In this document: positions 52,894 to 61,966 of the stretch, piece by piece
Position numbering within the stretch: position 1 is the first letter of the stretch
Layout of the letters: the number at the start of each line of letters is the position of its first letter
Source: Sphingomonas sp. KRR8
GTDB lineage: Bacteria; Pseudomonadota; Alphaproteobacteria; Sphingomonadales; Sphingomonadaceae
Reading direction: 5' to 3'
Length of the DNA stretch: 64,000 bases
Assembly: GCF_023559245.1 (NCBI RefSeq)
Contig: NZ_CP097462.1
Location: 1,860,001 to 1,924,000, forward strand
Made by a program: the position numbers and the translations under genes
The notes under the pieces: model-generated
What the model was told of the DNA's origin: nothing
The model's input: the letters and a program-made list of their open reading frames with translations, nothing else
Database searches by the model: none

Positions 52894-54339
52894 TTAGCCG
52901 TGCAGGCCGATAGCCGCGGCGAGCCCGAGGAAGCTCAGGAAACCCATCGTATCGGTCGCGGTGGTCACGAACACCGCCGAAGAGACCGCCGGATCGATCC
53001 GGAAACGGTCCAGCGTGACCGGAACCACGATCCCGACCATGCCGGCGACCAGGTTGTTGATCACCATGGCCGTTCCCATCACCGCGCCGAGCGTCGGGTT
53101 ATGGAAGGCCAACGCCACGCCGCCTCCGATCAGAAGTCCCAAGCTGAAACCGTTCGCCAGCGCGATCTTGAATTCGCGCGCGAACATCCGGAGCGTGTTC
53201 GAGCTCGTAAGCTGATTGGTCGCCAGCGCGCGCACCGCCACAGCAAGGGTCTGCGTTCCCGCATTCCCGCCCATGCCCGACACGATCGGCATCAGCACTG
53301 CAAGCAGGGCGAAGGCCGCGATCTCGCTCTGGAACAAACCGACAACGCTCGATGCGAGAATGGCGGTTGCCAGGTTGATCACGAGCCACGTGAGCCGTCG
53401 CCGGATGGTCGGCGGGAGCGGCTCATTAATGTCGCCATCGCCCGCACCGGCCAGCAGCAGCACGTCTTCGCCCGCTTCCTCCTGGATGATGTGGACGATG
53501 TCATCGACCGTGATCATGCCGACCAGCCGCCCGGACTTGTCGATCACGGCGGCGGAGACAAGCGCGTATTTCTGGAAACGGAGGGCGACGTCTTCCTGGT
53601 CCATGTCGACCGGGATCAGCGTCTGCTCCTCCGCCATGATGTCGCTGACCAGGGTCTTGCGCGGCGAGCGCAGGACGGCCGACAATTTGCAGGTCCCGAC
53701 CGGATGGTGGCTGGGGGAGACAACAAACACTTCCCAGAAATTGTTGGTCAGCTCCTTGGCCGAGCGCAGGTAATCGATCACCTGCCCGACGGTCCAATGC
53801 TCGGGCACCGCGATCAGGTCGCGCTGCATCAGGCGGCCGGCGGTCTCCTCACCGTAGGCCAGCGCTTCCTCGATCGCCGCGCGGTCGTCGGGCTCCATCG
53901 CCCGCAGAACGGCCCGCTGCTCGTCTTCCTCAAGGTCCTCGATGATCGCGACCGCGTCGTCTGTCTCGAGTTCGCCGGCGATCTCCGCCACTCGCTCGGG
54001 CGCCATTTCGCCGACCAGCACTTCGCGGACGTGCTCGTTCATCTCGGCGATGACGTCGGCGTCGACCAGTTCGGCGAGCGCGGCGACCAGCCCCTCGCGC
54101 TCGTCCGCTCGCGCAAGCTCGATCAGGTCGGCGACGTCAGCGGGGTGAAGCGGTTCGACGAGCGCCTTGGCGGTCGCGACATCGCCGGCGTGGACGGCGT
54201 CCAGGACCTCGGCGACGAACCACGGGCGAAGCCGATCCTCCTCATCCATAATCGCGTCGTCGGGATCAGGCGGGGGCACCGCGGGAATCGCAGCGTCTTC
54301 GGGCAGCATAGCTGTGGCCTCGGTTTCCCGCTCGCTCAC
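52894..54339 (-). CDS. mgtE: Magnesium transporter MgtE
   Basis: A 481-residue Mg2+ channel. The N-domain is at about residues 35-150 (VEPLHPADVADLIELARADE, then ALAELVDADVIAEMNEHVRE), the CBS pair covers about 150-290 (AGRLMQRDLIAVPEHWTVGQ, GMITVDDIVHIIQEEAGED), and five hydrophobic helices follow with SGMGGNAGTQTLAVAVRALA, the channel motif. The start is GTG 54339 with GGGAGG six bases upstream; the frame is open further upstream. Cytoplasmic domains close the pore at high Mg2+. Confidence 0.95.
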   Translation of the reverse strand: MSERETEATAMLPEDAAIPAVPPPDPDDAIMDEEDRLRPWFVAEVLDAVHAGDVATAKALVEPLHPADVADLIELARADEREGLVAALAELVDADVIAEMNEHVREVLVGEMAPERVAEIAGELETDDAVAIIEDLEEDEQRAVLRAMEPDDRAAIEEALAYGEETAGRLMQRDLIAVPEHWTVGQVIDYLRSAKELTNNFWEVFVVSPSHHPVGTCKLSAVLRSPRKTLVSDIMAEEQTLIPVDMDQEDVALRFQKYALVSAAVIDKSGRLVGMITVDDIVHIIQEEAGEDVLLLAGAGDGDINEPLPPTIRRRLTWLVINLATAILASSVVGLFQSEIAAFALLAVLMPIVSGMGGNAGTQTLAVAVRALATNQLTSSNTLRMFAREFKIALANGFSLGLLIGGGVALAFHNPTLGAVMGTAMVINNLVAGMVGIVVPVTLDRFRIDPAVSSAVFVTTATDTMGFLSFLGLAAAIGLHG

Positions 54340-54452
54340 ATGCCGCCTCCCTTGCCTCGCCGCCGCCCTCCTATGGCGGCACCCGCTCTGGCGCAAGGCG
54401 CGGCGCCCGCCTAAAGCGCCGCCATTCTTTCCTAATCGCCGGAGCATATGAC

Positions 54453-54911
54453 ATGGCCGACTCAGCCCAGACCCTCACCCTCACCCTGTCCACTGGCGGG
54501 GACGTCGTCATTCGGCTTCGCCCCGACCTCGCCCCCGGCCATGTCGAGCGGATCGCCGGCCTGGCGCGCGAGGGCTTCTATGACGGCGTCGTGTTCCACC
54601 GCGTCATCCCCGGCTTCATGGCGCAGGGCGGCGATCCGACGGGCACCGGCACCAGCGGCTCCAAGCTTCCTGACCTCAAGGCCGAGTTCAACGCCGAGCC
54701 GCACGTGCGCGGCACCTGCTCGATGGCCCGCACCAACCAGCCAAACTCGGCCAACAGCCAGTTCTTCATCTGCTTTGACGATGCCCGCTTCCTCGACAAG
54801 CAGTACACGGTGTGGGGCAATGTCGAGAGCGGCATGGAATATGTCGACGCCCTCCCCGTCGGCGAGCCGCCGCGCGCACCCGGCAAGATCGAGAAAGCGA
54901 CCGTCGCATAA
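54453..54911 (+). CDS. Cyclophilin-type peptidyl-prolyl isomerase
   Basis: A 152-residue cytosolic cyclophilin. FYDGVVFHRVIPGFMAQGG carries the catalytic Arg, then NSANSQFFICFDDARFLDKQ and YTVWGNVESGMEYVDAL. No signal peptide, so this is the cytoplasmic form (PpiB type). The start follows GGAGCATATGAC. It stands alone between mgtE and the SDR gene. Inverted repeats follow. Confidence 0.94.
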   Translation: MADSAQTLTLTLSTGGDVVIRLRPDLAPGHVERIAGLAREGFYDGVVFHRVIPGFMAQGGDPTGTGTSGSKLPDLKAEFNAEPHVRGTCSMARTNQPNSANSQFFICFDDARFLDKQYTVWGNVESGMEYVDALPVGEPPRAPGKIEKATVA

Positions 54912-54921
54912 TAATCAGGCA

Positions 54922-54942
54922 CTCCACTCTACCGGAGTGGAG
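54922..54942. repeat. Short hairpin downstream of the cyclophilin gene
   Basis: Perfect 8-bp stem CTCCACTC / GAGTGGAG, loop TACCG, 10 bases after the stop. It has no T tract, but its position suits a terminator or mRNA-stabilising stem. Confidence 0.5.
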
Positions 54943-54954
54943 GGCCGAAGGTCC

Positions 54955-55002
54955 GTGGTCGAAGGTCGTGCAACGATGCGCTAACAAGCACCCTTCGACC
55001 AC
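54955..55002. repeat. 11-bp inverted repeat in the same spacer
   Basis: GTGGTCGAAGG at 54955-54965 pairs with CCTTCGACCAC at 54992-55002 across 26 bases. The CCTTCGAC core resembles the widespread proteobacterial REP-type element CTTCGACAAGCTCAGG. Genome-wide copies cannot be tested here. Confidence 0.5.
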
Positions 55003-55054
55003 GCTCCTCTCCATCCGGGACGAGCGCTGTCTTAAATTGGGGGAGCGCTAAGCC

Positions 55055-55819
55055 ATGACCAAGCCCGTCGTCCTGATCACCGGCGCTTCGGCCGGGCTCG
55101 GCGTTGATTTCGCGCGGCAGCTGTCGGCGGACGGAAGCCAGCTGGTGCTGGTAGCCCGGCGCAAGGACAGGCTAGACGAGCTGGCGGCGGAGCTTGGCAA
55201 CGCGAGGGCCGTCGAGCTGGACCTCGCGGAGCCCGGTGCGGCCGACAAACTCATGGCCGACGTCATGGCGCACGACGAACACGTCGATTGCCTGATCAAC
55301 AATGCGGGCTTTGGCCTCAGTGGGACCGTAGCCAAGCTCGACGGCGCGCGGCAACGCGCAATGATCGACCTGAACTGCGGGGTGCTGACGGAACTCTGCC
55401 ACGCCGTACTGCCCGGCATGATCGAACGGAGCCGCGGCGGCATTCTCAACGTCGCCTCCACCGCTGCTTTCCAGCCCGGCCCCTATTCGGCCGTCTATTA
55501 CGCCACCAAGGCCTATGTGCTGAGCTTCACCGAAGCGCTGCACGTCGAACTCAAGAAGACCGGCGTTCACGTGTCGGCGCTTTGTCCCGGGCCCACCAAA
55601 ACCGAATTCTTCAAGGTTGCCGGATATGGAGAGGGCAACATGCTCGAGAAGATGGCGATGGCCAGCGCACCGGTGGTTGCCGCGGGCCTGGCGGGATTGG
55701 CGCGCAACCAGGCCGTCGTGATCCCGGGCGCGGTCAACAAGATCGGTGCGCAGGGCCATCGTCTGTTGCCGCGCTCGCTGCTCCGCCAGGTCGCCGCCAT
55801 GATCAAGGCCGCTGACTAA
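55055..55819 (+). CDS. Short-chain dehydrogenase/reductase
   Basis: A 254-residue SDR with cofactor motif VVLITGASAGLGVDFARQ (TGxxxGxG), LVARRKDRLDEL, the NAG of LINNAGFGLSG, catalytic Ser in ILNVASTAAFQPG and YxxxK in AVYYATKAYVLSF. It ends VRQ-type without a membrane helix. The arginine after the first beta strand suggests NADPH preference. Similar proteins are annotated as DltE-type or ketoacyl reductase-like; substrate unknown. It lies 83 bases before the AAA ATPase gene. Confidence 0.92.
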   Translation: MTKPVVLITGASAGLGVDFARQLSADGSQLVLVARRKDRLDELAAELGNARAVELDLAEPGAADKLMADVMAHDEHVDCLINNAGFGLSGTVAKLDGARQRAMIDLNCGVLTELCHAVLPGMIERSRGGILNVASTAAFQPGPYSAVYYATKAYVLSFTEALHVELKKTGVHVSALCPGPTKTEFFKVAGYGEGNMLEKMAMASAPVVAAGLAGLARNQAVVIPGAVNKIGAQGHRLLPRSLLRQVAAMIKAAD

Positions 55820-55902
55820 GGGCAGGCGTTTGAAACGGAGCGCGCCCGACCCACATTGAACCGAAGTCGCCGCCCCCCGTTGGGCGGCCGAGGGAGCAAT
55901 GA

Positions 55903-58206
55903 ATGGCCGACGTCGAGACTGATACACGCCGCCTGCAGGTGGCCAACCTGCCGCCTGCAGACAGCGGACGGGGCATCGCCCGTCTGCCGCGGAAGTTCAT
56001 GGACGACCTCGGCTTGTCCGACGGCGATGTCGTGGAGATCGTCGGCAAGCGGCCTACCCCGGCGCGCGCGATCGGACCTTATGGTGATGATGAAGGGCTC
56101 GACATCATCCGCCTCGATGGGCTGCAGCGCGCCAACGCTGGCGTTGGCTCCGGTGACTTCGTCGAAGTGCGCAAGGCGGTCAGCCGGCCCGCGACCCGCG
56201 TTGTCTTCGCGCCGGCGCAGAACAATATTCGCCTGACCGGCTCGACCGAAGCGCTCAGCCGGAGCTTCTCAAATCGACCGCTGACCGCTGGCGATACGGT
56301 CGCGACCACCGGCCATCAGCGCGTCAACGCCGAGATGCCGGAACAGGTGCGCGCCCTGTTCAACGCACCGGCCTTTGCGCTTCAGGAAATCCGCCTGACG
56401 GTGATCAACACCGCACCCCGCGGCATCGTACACATCGACCGCGATACGGTCGTGGAACTACTGCCCGAATATACCGAGCAGCTGGGCGAGCGCCGCGCCG
56501 ACGTGACCTATGACGACCTCGGCGGCCTCAAGAGCACCATCGATGCATTGCGGGAGATGGTCGAGCTGCCCTTGCGGCATCCCGAGCTGTTTCAGCGGCT
56601 CGGTGTCGATCCGCCCAAGGGCGTGCTCCTCCACGGCCCGCCCGGCACGGGCAAGACCCGGCTGGCGCGCGCGGTGGCCAACGAAAGCGACGCGCAATTC
56701 TTCCACATCGCCGGTCCCGAAATCATGGGTTCTGCCTATGGCGAATCGGAGAAGCGGCTGCGCGAGATCTTTGAGCAGGCCGCCGCCGCCGCGCCCTCGA
56801 TCATCTTCATCGACGAGATCGACTCCATCGCCCCCAAGCGTGATCAGGTCAGCGGCGAGGCCGAGAAGCGCCTGGTGGCTCAGCTCCTGACCCTGATGGA
56901 CGGTCTGGAGCCGCGCCAAAACCTCGTCGTCATTGCCGCCACCAACCGGCCCGAAGCGCTTGACGAAGCGCTACGGCGGCCAGGGCGGTTCGACCGCGAA
57001 ATCGTCGTCGGCGTGCCCGACGAGACCGGTCGTCGCGAGATCCTGGGCATTCACACCCGCGGCATGCCGCTGGACGGCGGGGTCGACCTCGATGGCCTGG
57101 CCCGGCGCACCTACGGCTTTGTCGGTGCAGACCTTGCGGCCCTTGTCCGTGAGGCCGCGCTCGAGGCCGTTCGGCGAATCATGCCCGAACTGAACCTGGC
57201 GGAAGGCACCATTCCGACCGAGGTCCTCGACAAGCTGGCCGTGCTCGGGAGCGACTTCGACGGGGCGCTCAAGCGCGTCCAGCCTTCGGCCATGCGCGAG
57301 GTGATGGTCCAGGTGCCGAACCTCACCTGGGAGGATGTCGGCGGGCTCGACCAGGCGGCTTCCAAGCTCAAGGAAGGTGTCGAGCTTCCGTTGAAGCACC
57401 CGGACGCGTTCAAGCGCCTCGGCATCCGCCCGGCCAAGGGTTTCCTCCTTTATGGCCCGCCGGGCACCGGCAAGACCCTGCTGGCGAAAGCCACGGCCCG
57501 CGAAAGCCAGGCTAATTTCATCGCCACCAAGAGTTCGGACCTGCTGTCCAAATGGTATGGTGAAAGCGAGCAGCAGATCGCCCGCCTGTTCGCCCGCGCC
57601 CGGCAGGTCGCGCCCACCGTGATCTTCATCGACGAGCTCGACAGCCTAGTCCCGGCGCGTGGTGGTGGTCTTGGCGAGCCGCAGGTGACGGAGCGGGTGG
57701 TCAACACCATTCTGGCCGAGATGGACGGGCTGGAGGAGCTGCAGGGTGTGGTGCTGATCGGAGCGACAAACCGACCCAATTTGATCGACCCCGCCTTGCT
57801 TCGGCCGGGCCGGCTGGATGAGCTGATCTATGTCGGCCCGCCGGACACCGCCGGGCGCCGGAGGATCCTGGCGATCCACACCAAGGGCATGCCGCTTGCC
57901 CCCGATGTCGACCTGGAATCGCTTGCGCGGCGCACCGAAAACTTCACCGGCGCCGACCTTGAGGACCTGACCCGCCGGGCGGGGCTGACCGCGCTCCGGC
58001 GCGGGCTCGACGCGGGCAGTGTCACCATGGCCGACTTTGAAACGGCGCTGCAGGACACGCGAGCTTCGGTCACGCCCGAGATGCTGGAAGAATATGAGCG
58101 GATCCAAGACACGTTGAAGTCGGACGCGGTGCGGCCGGACCGGGGCGGGATCGGCTTTGTCTCACCTGGCATGCTGCGCCCGCGCGACCCGGCAAAGCAG
58201 GGCTGA
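55903..58206 (+). CDS. CDC48/VAT-type double-AAA ATPase
   Basis: A 767-residue AAA ATPase with the full Cdc48/p97 layout: N-terminal double-psi barrel (about residues 7-90, RLQVANLPPADSGRGIARLP), a CDC48 domain 2 region, then D1 with Walker A GPPGTGKTRLARAVANES at about 246 and Walker B IIFIDEIDSIAPKRD, then D2 with Walker A GPPGTGKTLLAKATARES at about 518 and Walker B VIFIDELDSLVPARGG. Sensor motifs VVIAATNRPEALDEALRRPG and VLIGATNRPNLIDPALLRPG follow. It unfolds or remodels protein substrates. It is typical of archaea and eukaryotes and scattered in bacteria. No proteasome or ubiquitin-like genes are near. Confidence 0.94.
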   Translation: MADVETDTRRLQVANLPPADSGRGIARLPRKFMDDLGLSDGDVVEIVGKRPTPARAIGPYGDDEGLDIIRLDGLQRANAGVGSGDFVEVRKAVSRPATRVVFAPAQNNIRLTGSTEALSRSFSNRPLTAGDTVATTGHQRVNAEMPEQVRALFNAPAFALQEIRLTVINTAPRGIVHIDRDTVVELLPEYTEQLGERRADVTYDDLGGLKSTIDALREMVELPLRHPELFQRLGVDPPKGVLLHGPPGTGKTRLARAVANESDAQFFHIAGPEIMGSAYGESEKRLREIFEQAAAAAPSIIFIDEIDSIAPKRDQVSGEAEKRLVAQLLTLMDGLEPRQNLVVIAATNRPEALDEALRRPGRFDREIVVGVPDETGRREILGIHTRGMPLDGGVDLDGLARRTYGFVGADLAALVREAALEAVRRIMPELNLAEGTIPTEVLDKLAVLGSDFDGALKRVQPSAMREVMVQVPNLTWEDVGGLDQAASKLKEGVELPLKHPDAFKRLGIRPAKGFLLYGPPGTGKTLLAKATARESQANFIATKSSDLLSKWYGESEQQIARLFARARQVAPTVIFIDELDSLVPARGGGLGEPQVTERVVNTILAEMDGLEELQGVVLIGATNRPNLIDPALLRPGRLDELIYVGPPDTAGRRRILAIHTKGMPLAPDVDLESLARRTENFTGADLEDLTRRAGLTALRRGLDAGSVTMADFETALQDTRASVTPEMLEEYERIQDTLKSDAVRPDRGGIGFVSPGMLRPRDPAKQG

Positions 58207-58211
58207 CGCTT

Positions 58212-58235
58212 CTGCTCCTGCACTGGCAGGAGCAG
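58212..58235. terminator. Convergent-gene hairpin after the AAA ATPase gene
   Basis: Perfect 10-bp stem CTGCTCCTGC / GCAGGAGCAG with a four-base loop ACTG. It lies between the AAA ATPase stop and the end of the convergent MFS gene. The T tracts are poor (CGCTTCACTCC), so it may act in both directions weakly. Confidence 0.65.
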
Positions 58236-58239
58236 CGCT

Positions 58240-59538
58240 TCACTCCTTGCCGATGCGTCGCCCTGCTACGGCGAGGGCCATCACCACCACCACGCAGGCG
58301 GCAAACGGAAGGTGCGGGTTGATTCCGTAGAGGGTCATTCCGACGCTTGGGGCCAGCACGTAGCTGATGCCGTTGGCCGAAGTGATGACCCCCGCGACGG
58401 CGCCCTGCTCGCCCGTCGGTACCGCAAGGCTTGCGCCTGAGGTGAAGCCCGGCCGGGTGAAACCGAAGCCGATCGACGTGAGGCCAAAGCCGAGCACCAG
58501 CCCGTAGAGATCGCGCGCGACCATTGTCATCACCAGCCCCGCGGCGGCGATCACCGCGCCCCACAGGATCAGCTTGCGCGGTGCGAGATTGAGCCGCGGG
58601 ATCATGCCCCACTGCGCCGCCAGCGTGCCGGCTGCGCCGGCCATCATCACAATCGAGATGGGCCCTTCGGCGCCATTGGGGCTGAGGTGGAGGGTGTCGA
58701 TGACGAAAAAGCCGATACAAGTCAGGCTGGCCGCCTGAGCGTGACCAGCGGTGACCCCCGCAAGGATCCAGGGCTTGATCCGTGGATCGCGCCAGGACAG
58801 CCGCCGTTGGCGCCGCGGCGCGGTGGCTGCGCGAACGCTCGCGCCGGTCGCCATGGAGGCGATGCTGGGATAGCTCATCGCGGCACCGCGACCCTCCCGC
58901 CGACTGTGCGCATCGTCAGGCAGCCAGCGCAGCACGGAGACGAAGACCGCCACCCCGATCAGGGCAAAAGCGAATAGCGGACCGGGCAGCCCGACGAAGC
59001 GAAGGACGAACAGCGGCGCCAGCGCGGGACCCACCACGGTGCCGAGGCCGAAGCTGCTCGACAGCGCGGACAGGGCGCTGGTCCGGGCAGCGCGCCGGGT
59101 CTTTGAAGCAAGATAGGCCTGCGTGGCGCTGGGCGTTGCACAACCGAGGCTGCCGTAGATGGAGCGAAACAGGGCAAACAGGACAAAGGTCAGAGCCCCG
59201 CTCCACCAGCCGTGAAGGCCACCGACAAGTGACAGCCCGCACAGGGTCATGGAAACGATGAAGCCGCCGAGCCCGAGCAGTGTCAGCGCCTTTCGGCCAT
59301 GATGATCGCTCTTTTCCGCCCAATAGGGGGCCAGCGCGACCCACAGGACCGCGCTCCACGTGTAGGCGATCGCTACCCACAAATCGGCGATACCGATCGC
59401 GCGGCCGATCGCCGGCATGACCGACTGGAGGGCGGTGTTGCCAGCCGCCGCGACCAGCATTGCCGCAAACAGCAGCAGGAAGTGCCGCGTCGTCAGTGCC
59501 GAGCCGGCAACTTTCTGGCGGGAGCGCGGGGCGTCCAT
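58240..59538 (-). CDS. Major facilitator superfamily transporter
   Basis: A 432-residue MFS permease of 12 hydrophobic spans. The motif between helices 2 and 3 is seen as APYWAEKSDHHGRKALTLLG, a good match to the MFS G-x-x-x-D-R-x-G-R-(K/R) pattern, and GLGTVVGPALAPLF lies near helix 5. The start is MDAPRSRQK at 59538; the frame is open upstream. Substrate not predictable, but the pattern suits a drug or metabolite exporter. Convergent with the AAA ATPase gene. Confidence 0.9.
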   Translation of the reverse strand: MDAPRSRQKVAGSALTTRHFLLLFAAMLVAAAGNTALQSVMPAIGRAIGIADLWVAIAYTWSAVLWVALAPYWAEKSDHHGRKALTLLGLGGFIVSMTLCGLSLVGGLHGWWSGALTFVLFALFRSIYGSLGCATPSATQAYLASKTRRAARTSALSALSSSFGLGTVVGPALAPLFVLRFVGLPGPLFAFALIGVAVFVSVLRWLPDDAHSRREGRGAAMSYPSIASMATGASVRAATAPRRQRRLSWRDPRIKPWILAGVTAGHAQAASLTCIGFFVIDTLHLSPNGAEGPISIVMMAGAAGTLAAQWGMIPRLNLAPRKLILWGAVIAAAGLVMTMVARDLYGLVLGFGLTSIGFGFTRPGFTSGASLAVPTGEQGAVAGVITSANGISYVLAPSVGMTLYGINPHLPFAACVVVVMALAVAGRRIGKE

Positions 59539-59652
59539 CGGTCCGGCTCTAATGCGACGGGCGTGCGTCGCAAGCATGTGCATCGGAACTTGCGCATCTC
59601 CGCCGCATTTGCTTGACGGTCGCCCTTGCTTTCGTCCGTATCCGGAGTTTTC

Positions 59653-60285
59653 ATGCACGCCACGTCCGCCCGAGCGCTCAAGCAGCAGCGCCGCCTTGCG
59701 CGCCGCCGGGGCCGTGCCACCAATCCCCGCCTCGCTTTCCTGCGCGGATTCCTCAAGCATCCGGTGATGGTCGGCTCGATCATCCCCTCGTCGACCAAGC
59801 TGATCAACAAGATGCTTGCGCCGGTGGACTGGGAGAACACCAAGGTATTTGTCGAATATGGCCCGGGCGTGGGCACCTTCACCCGCCCGATCCTGGAGCG
59901 ACTGGCGCCCGACGCGACGTTGATCACGATCGACACCAACGACGAGTTCACCGATTATCTGCGCGAGGACATTGACGACGAGCGGTTGCTCCCCGTCACC
60001 GGTTCGGCGGCGGACGTGGAGAAGATCCTCAGCGATCGCGGTTTCTCGCACGCCGATTATGTGTTGTCGGGCCTACCCTTTTCGACCCTGCCGCCGGGCC
60101 TCGGGGACGCGATCGGCGCGGCGACCGCCAAGGTGATCCGTCCCGGCGGCGCCTTCCTGGTCTATCAGTTCAGCCCCAAGGTCCGCGACTTCATTGCGCC
60201 CGTCTTTGAGCGGATCGAACGCGGGTTCGAGTGGATCAACGTTCCGCCCGCCACCCTCTTCTGGGCCTACCGCGAACCGAAGTGA
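59653..60285 (+). CDS. SAM-dependent methyltransferase, phospholipid N-methyltransferase-like
   Basis: A 210-residue methyltransferase. The SAM site is VFVEYGPGVGTFTRPILERL (GPGVG), then LITIDTNDEFTDYLRED and DYVLSGLPFSTLPPG in place of the usual catalytic motif. The N-terminus is basic (RALKQQRRLARRRGRATNPR) then FLRGFLKHPVMVGSIIPSS. This resembles PmtA-type phosphatidylethanolamine methyltransferases and the related rRNA dimethylases. ATG 59653 with GGAG upstream. It ends one base from the convergent phospholipase D-like gene. Confidence 0.82.
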   Translation: MHATSARALKQQRRLARRRGRATNPRLAFLRGFLKHPVMVGSIIPSSTKLINKMLAPVDWENTKVFVEYGPGVGTFTRPILERLAPDATLITIDTNDEFTDYLREDIDDERLLPVTGSAADVEKILSDRGFSHADYVLSGLPFSTLPPGLGDAIGAATAKVIRPGGAFLVYQFSPKVRDFIAPVFERIERGFEWINVPPATLFWAYREPK

Positions 60286-60286
60286 C

Positions 60287-61486
60287 TCAACTCTCCGCGC
60301 GAAAGTTGAGGCGGCGCGTCACCGTATAATCCACCGCCGTTACCAGCCAGTGGCTGATGGTCCACTTCAGCCGGCGCAGCCAACTGGCCCGCGCACGGTG
60401 GATGGCGGGGGTGATCTGCAGGCAGTCGTTCAGCTCGCGCTCGAAATAGCCGCGCATCGCCGTGGCAAAGCCCGCATCTTCAATCCGGAGCATGATTTCG
60501 AGATTGAGATAGATGCTGCGGAAGTCGAGATTGGACGAGCCGAGGTGCACCACATCGTCGCAGACGACGAGCTTCGTGTGGAGCTTGGCCGGCTGATATT
60601 CGTACATGCCAACGCCATTTCGCAGCAGCCGGGCATAAGTGTGCCGCGCGGCCGCGATGGTGGCGTTGTTGTCCGACTTGGCCGCGGTCACGATCCGCAC
60701 CTGCCCGCGCCGACCGAGCCGGGCGATTCGCCGAAGCATGGCGAACGGCGGCGAAAAGTAAGCGCTGATGACCTCCAGCCGAGTGCCGCCGATGATCTCG
60801 CGCGCAAGTTGGCGCGGCCAGGGATTGCCCCGGGCCACGGGTCCCGACAGCTTCCACTGCAGCGCGCCCTTGTGCTGGCTATGGCGGCGGATGATCTTCC
60901 TCAGCTCCCGCAGGCGACTGTCGGGCCGGCTGCTCCAGCGGTAGATCGCGTCGAAATAGCGGGCGAGTGAGCGCACGGCGGGACCGTCGAGTCGCAGCCA
61001 CAGGTCGCGCCAGCGCTGAAGGTCGTGATCGCTCAGGTAATGGAGGTCGATGTTGGCGCCGCCGATCAGCGCGAGCCGGTCGTCGACCGCCACCAGCTTC
61101 TGGTGGTTGCGTAGCAGGTAGCGCCGGCTGAGCTTGGGATGGAACAGGATGAACTCGCCGCCCGCCTCGACGAGCGGCTGGAGGAAGGCGGCATTCACGC
61201 CCGACCCAAACCCATCGAGCAGCACCCTTACGGCGACGCCGCGCCGCGCCGCCCTCACCAGCGCGTCGCGCACCGCTTCGCCAGCGGCATCGGGGTTCAT
61301 CATGTAGAAAAGGAAGCGGAGGCTGCTCGTGGCCCGGTCGATCAGGACAAGCAGCATTTCCAGCCGCTCGGCCCCGCTTTCGATCAGGACAAGCTCGGTT
61401 CCGGCGACGGTTGCCGTAATGGGTGCGCGCTGATCGCCCTCGGCCATGGCCTGCTGTTGGGATGCATCGAGGCTGGTGGCAAGCAT
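60287..61486 (-). CDS. Phospholipase D-like protein, cardiolipin synthase type
   Basis: A 399-residue enzyme with two HKD motifs: HQKLVAVDDRLALIGGANID and HTKLVVCDDVVHLGSSNLD, each with the following Gly-x-x-Asn. FYMMNPDAAGEAVRDALVRA and EVISAYFSPPFAML also match cardiolipin synthase-like phospholipases. No N-terminal membrane helices as in Cls of E. coli, so it is a shorter, ClsB/ClsC-like form. ATG 61486 is chosen (MLATSLDASQQ); a GTG at 61522 and ATG 61447 are possible. It may act in cardiolipin synthesis beside the PmtA-like gene. Confidence 0.88.
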   Translation of the reverse strand: MLATSLDASQQQAMAEGDQRAPITATVAGTELVLIESGAERLEMLLVLIDRATSSLRFLFYMMNPDAAGEAVRDALVRAARRGVAVRVLLDGFGSGVNAAFLQPLVEAGGEFILFHPKLSRRYLLRNHQKLVAVDDRLALIGGANIDLHYLSDHDLQRWRDLWLRLDGPAVRSLARYFDAIYRWSSRPDSRLRELRKIIRRHSQHKGALQWKLSGPVARGNPWPRQLAREIIGGTRLEVISAYFSPPFAMLRRIARLGRRGQVRIVTAAKSDNNATIAAARHTYARLLRNGVGMYEYQPAKLHTKLVVCDDVVHLGSSNLDFRSIYLNLEIMLRIEDAGFATAMRGYFERELNDCLQITPAIHRARASWLRRLKWTISHWLVTAVDYTVTRRLNFRAES

Positions 61487-61604
61487 CGATGGCCTAACGT
61501 CCGAAGCGCCCGGCGGAGCCACTTTCCTTGACTTGCGCGGGCCTACGCCTTAGCTCTCACGCCTTCCCGTCCAACGGAAACTTATCAAGAGGCTAGGCCC
61601 CGCC

Positions 61605-61946
61605 ATGGCGCGCGTCACCGTCGAAGATTGCGTCGACAAGATCCCCAACCGGTTCGATCTCGTCCTGCTGGCCGCTCAGCGTGCACGGCAGATCTCGGGC
61701 GGCGCCGACCTCACCATCGACCGCGACCGTGACAAGAACCCGGTCGTTGCCCTTCGCGAGATCGCGGAAGAGACCGTGCGTCCCCGCAACCTCGAGGAAG
61801 CGGTCGTGCAGAGCCTGCAGCGCGTCCAGATGGACGAAGAGGACGCCACGGACGAGCTGGCGAGCCTGAGCGAATCGGCCGAGGCCCTGCGGCTTACCGC
61901 CGCCGCGCCGCCGCGTCCGACCCCGAGCGGCGGCGACTACGAATAA
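61605..61946 (+). CDS. rpoZ: RNA polymerase omega subunit
   Basis: A 113-residue omega subunit: [39 protein letters not shown] and [15 protein letters not shown] are characteristic. It helps assemble the polymerase and is the site of (p)ppGpp binding in proteobacteria. The tail is longer than in E. coli, as common in alphaproteobacteria. It lies just upstream of a second HxlR gene and of rsh. Confidence 0.96.
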   Translation: MARVTVEDCVDKIPNRFDLVLLAAQRARQISGGADLTIDRDRDKNPVVALREIAEETVRPRNLEEAVVQSLQRVQMDEEDATDELASLSESAEALRLTAAAPPRPTPSGGDYE

Positions 61947-61966
61947 GCAATCGGTTGCGGCGCCGC

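Noticed and set aside
55903..58206. Recent transfer of the Cdc48 gene from archaea
   Set aside because: Base composition and codon use match the neighbours; such genes occur across several bacterial phyla, so recent transfer is not supported.
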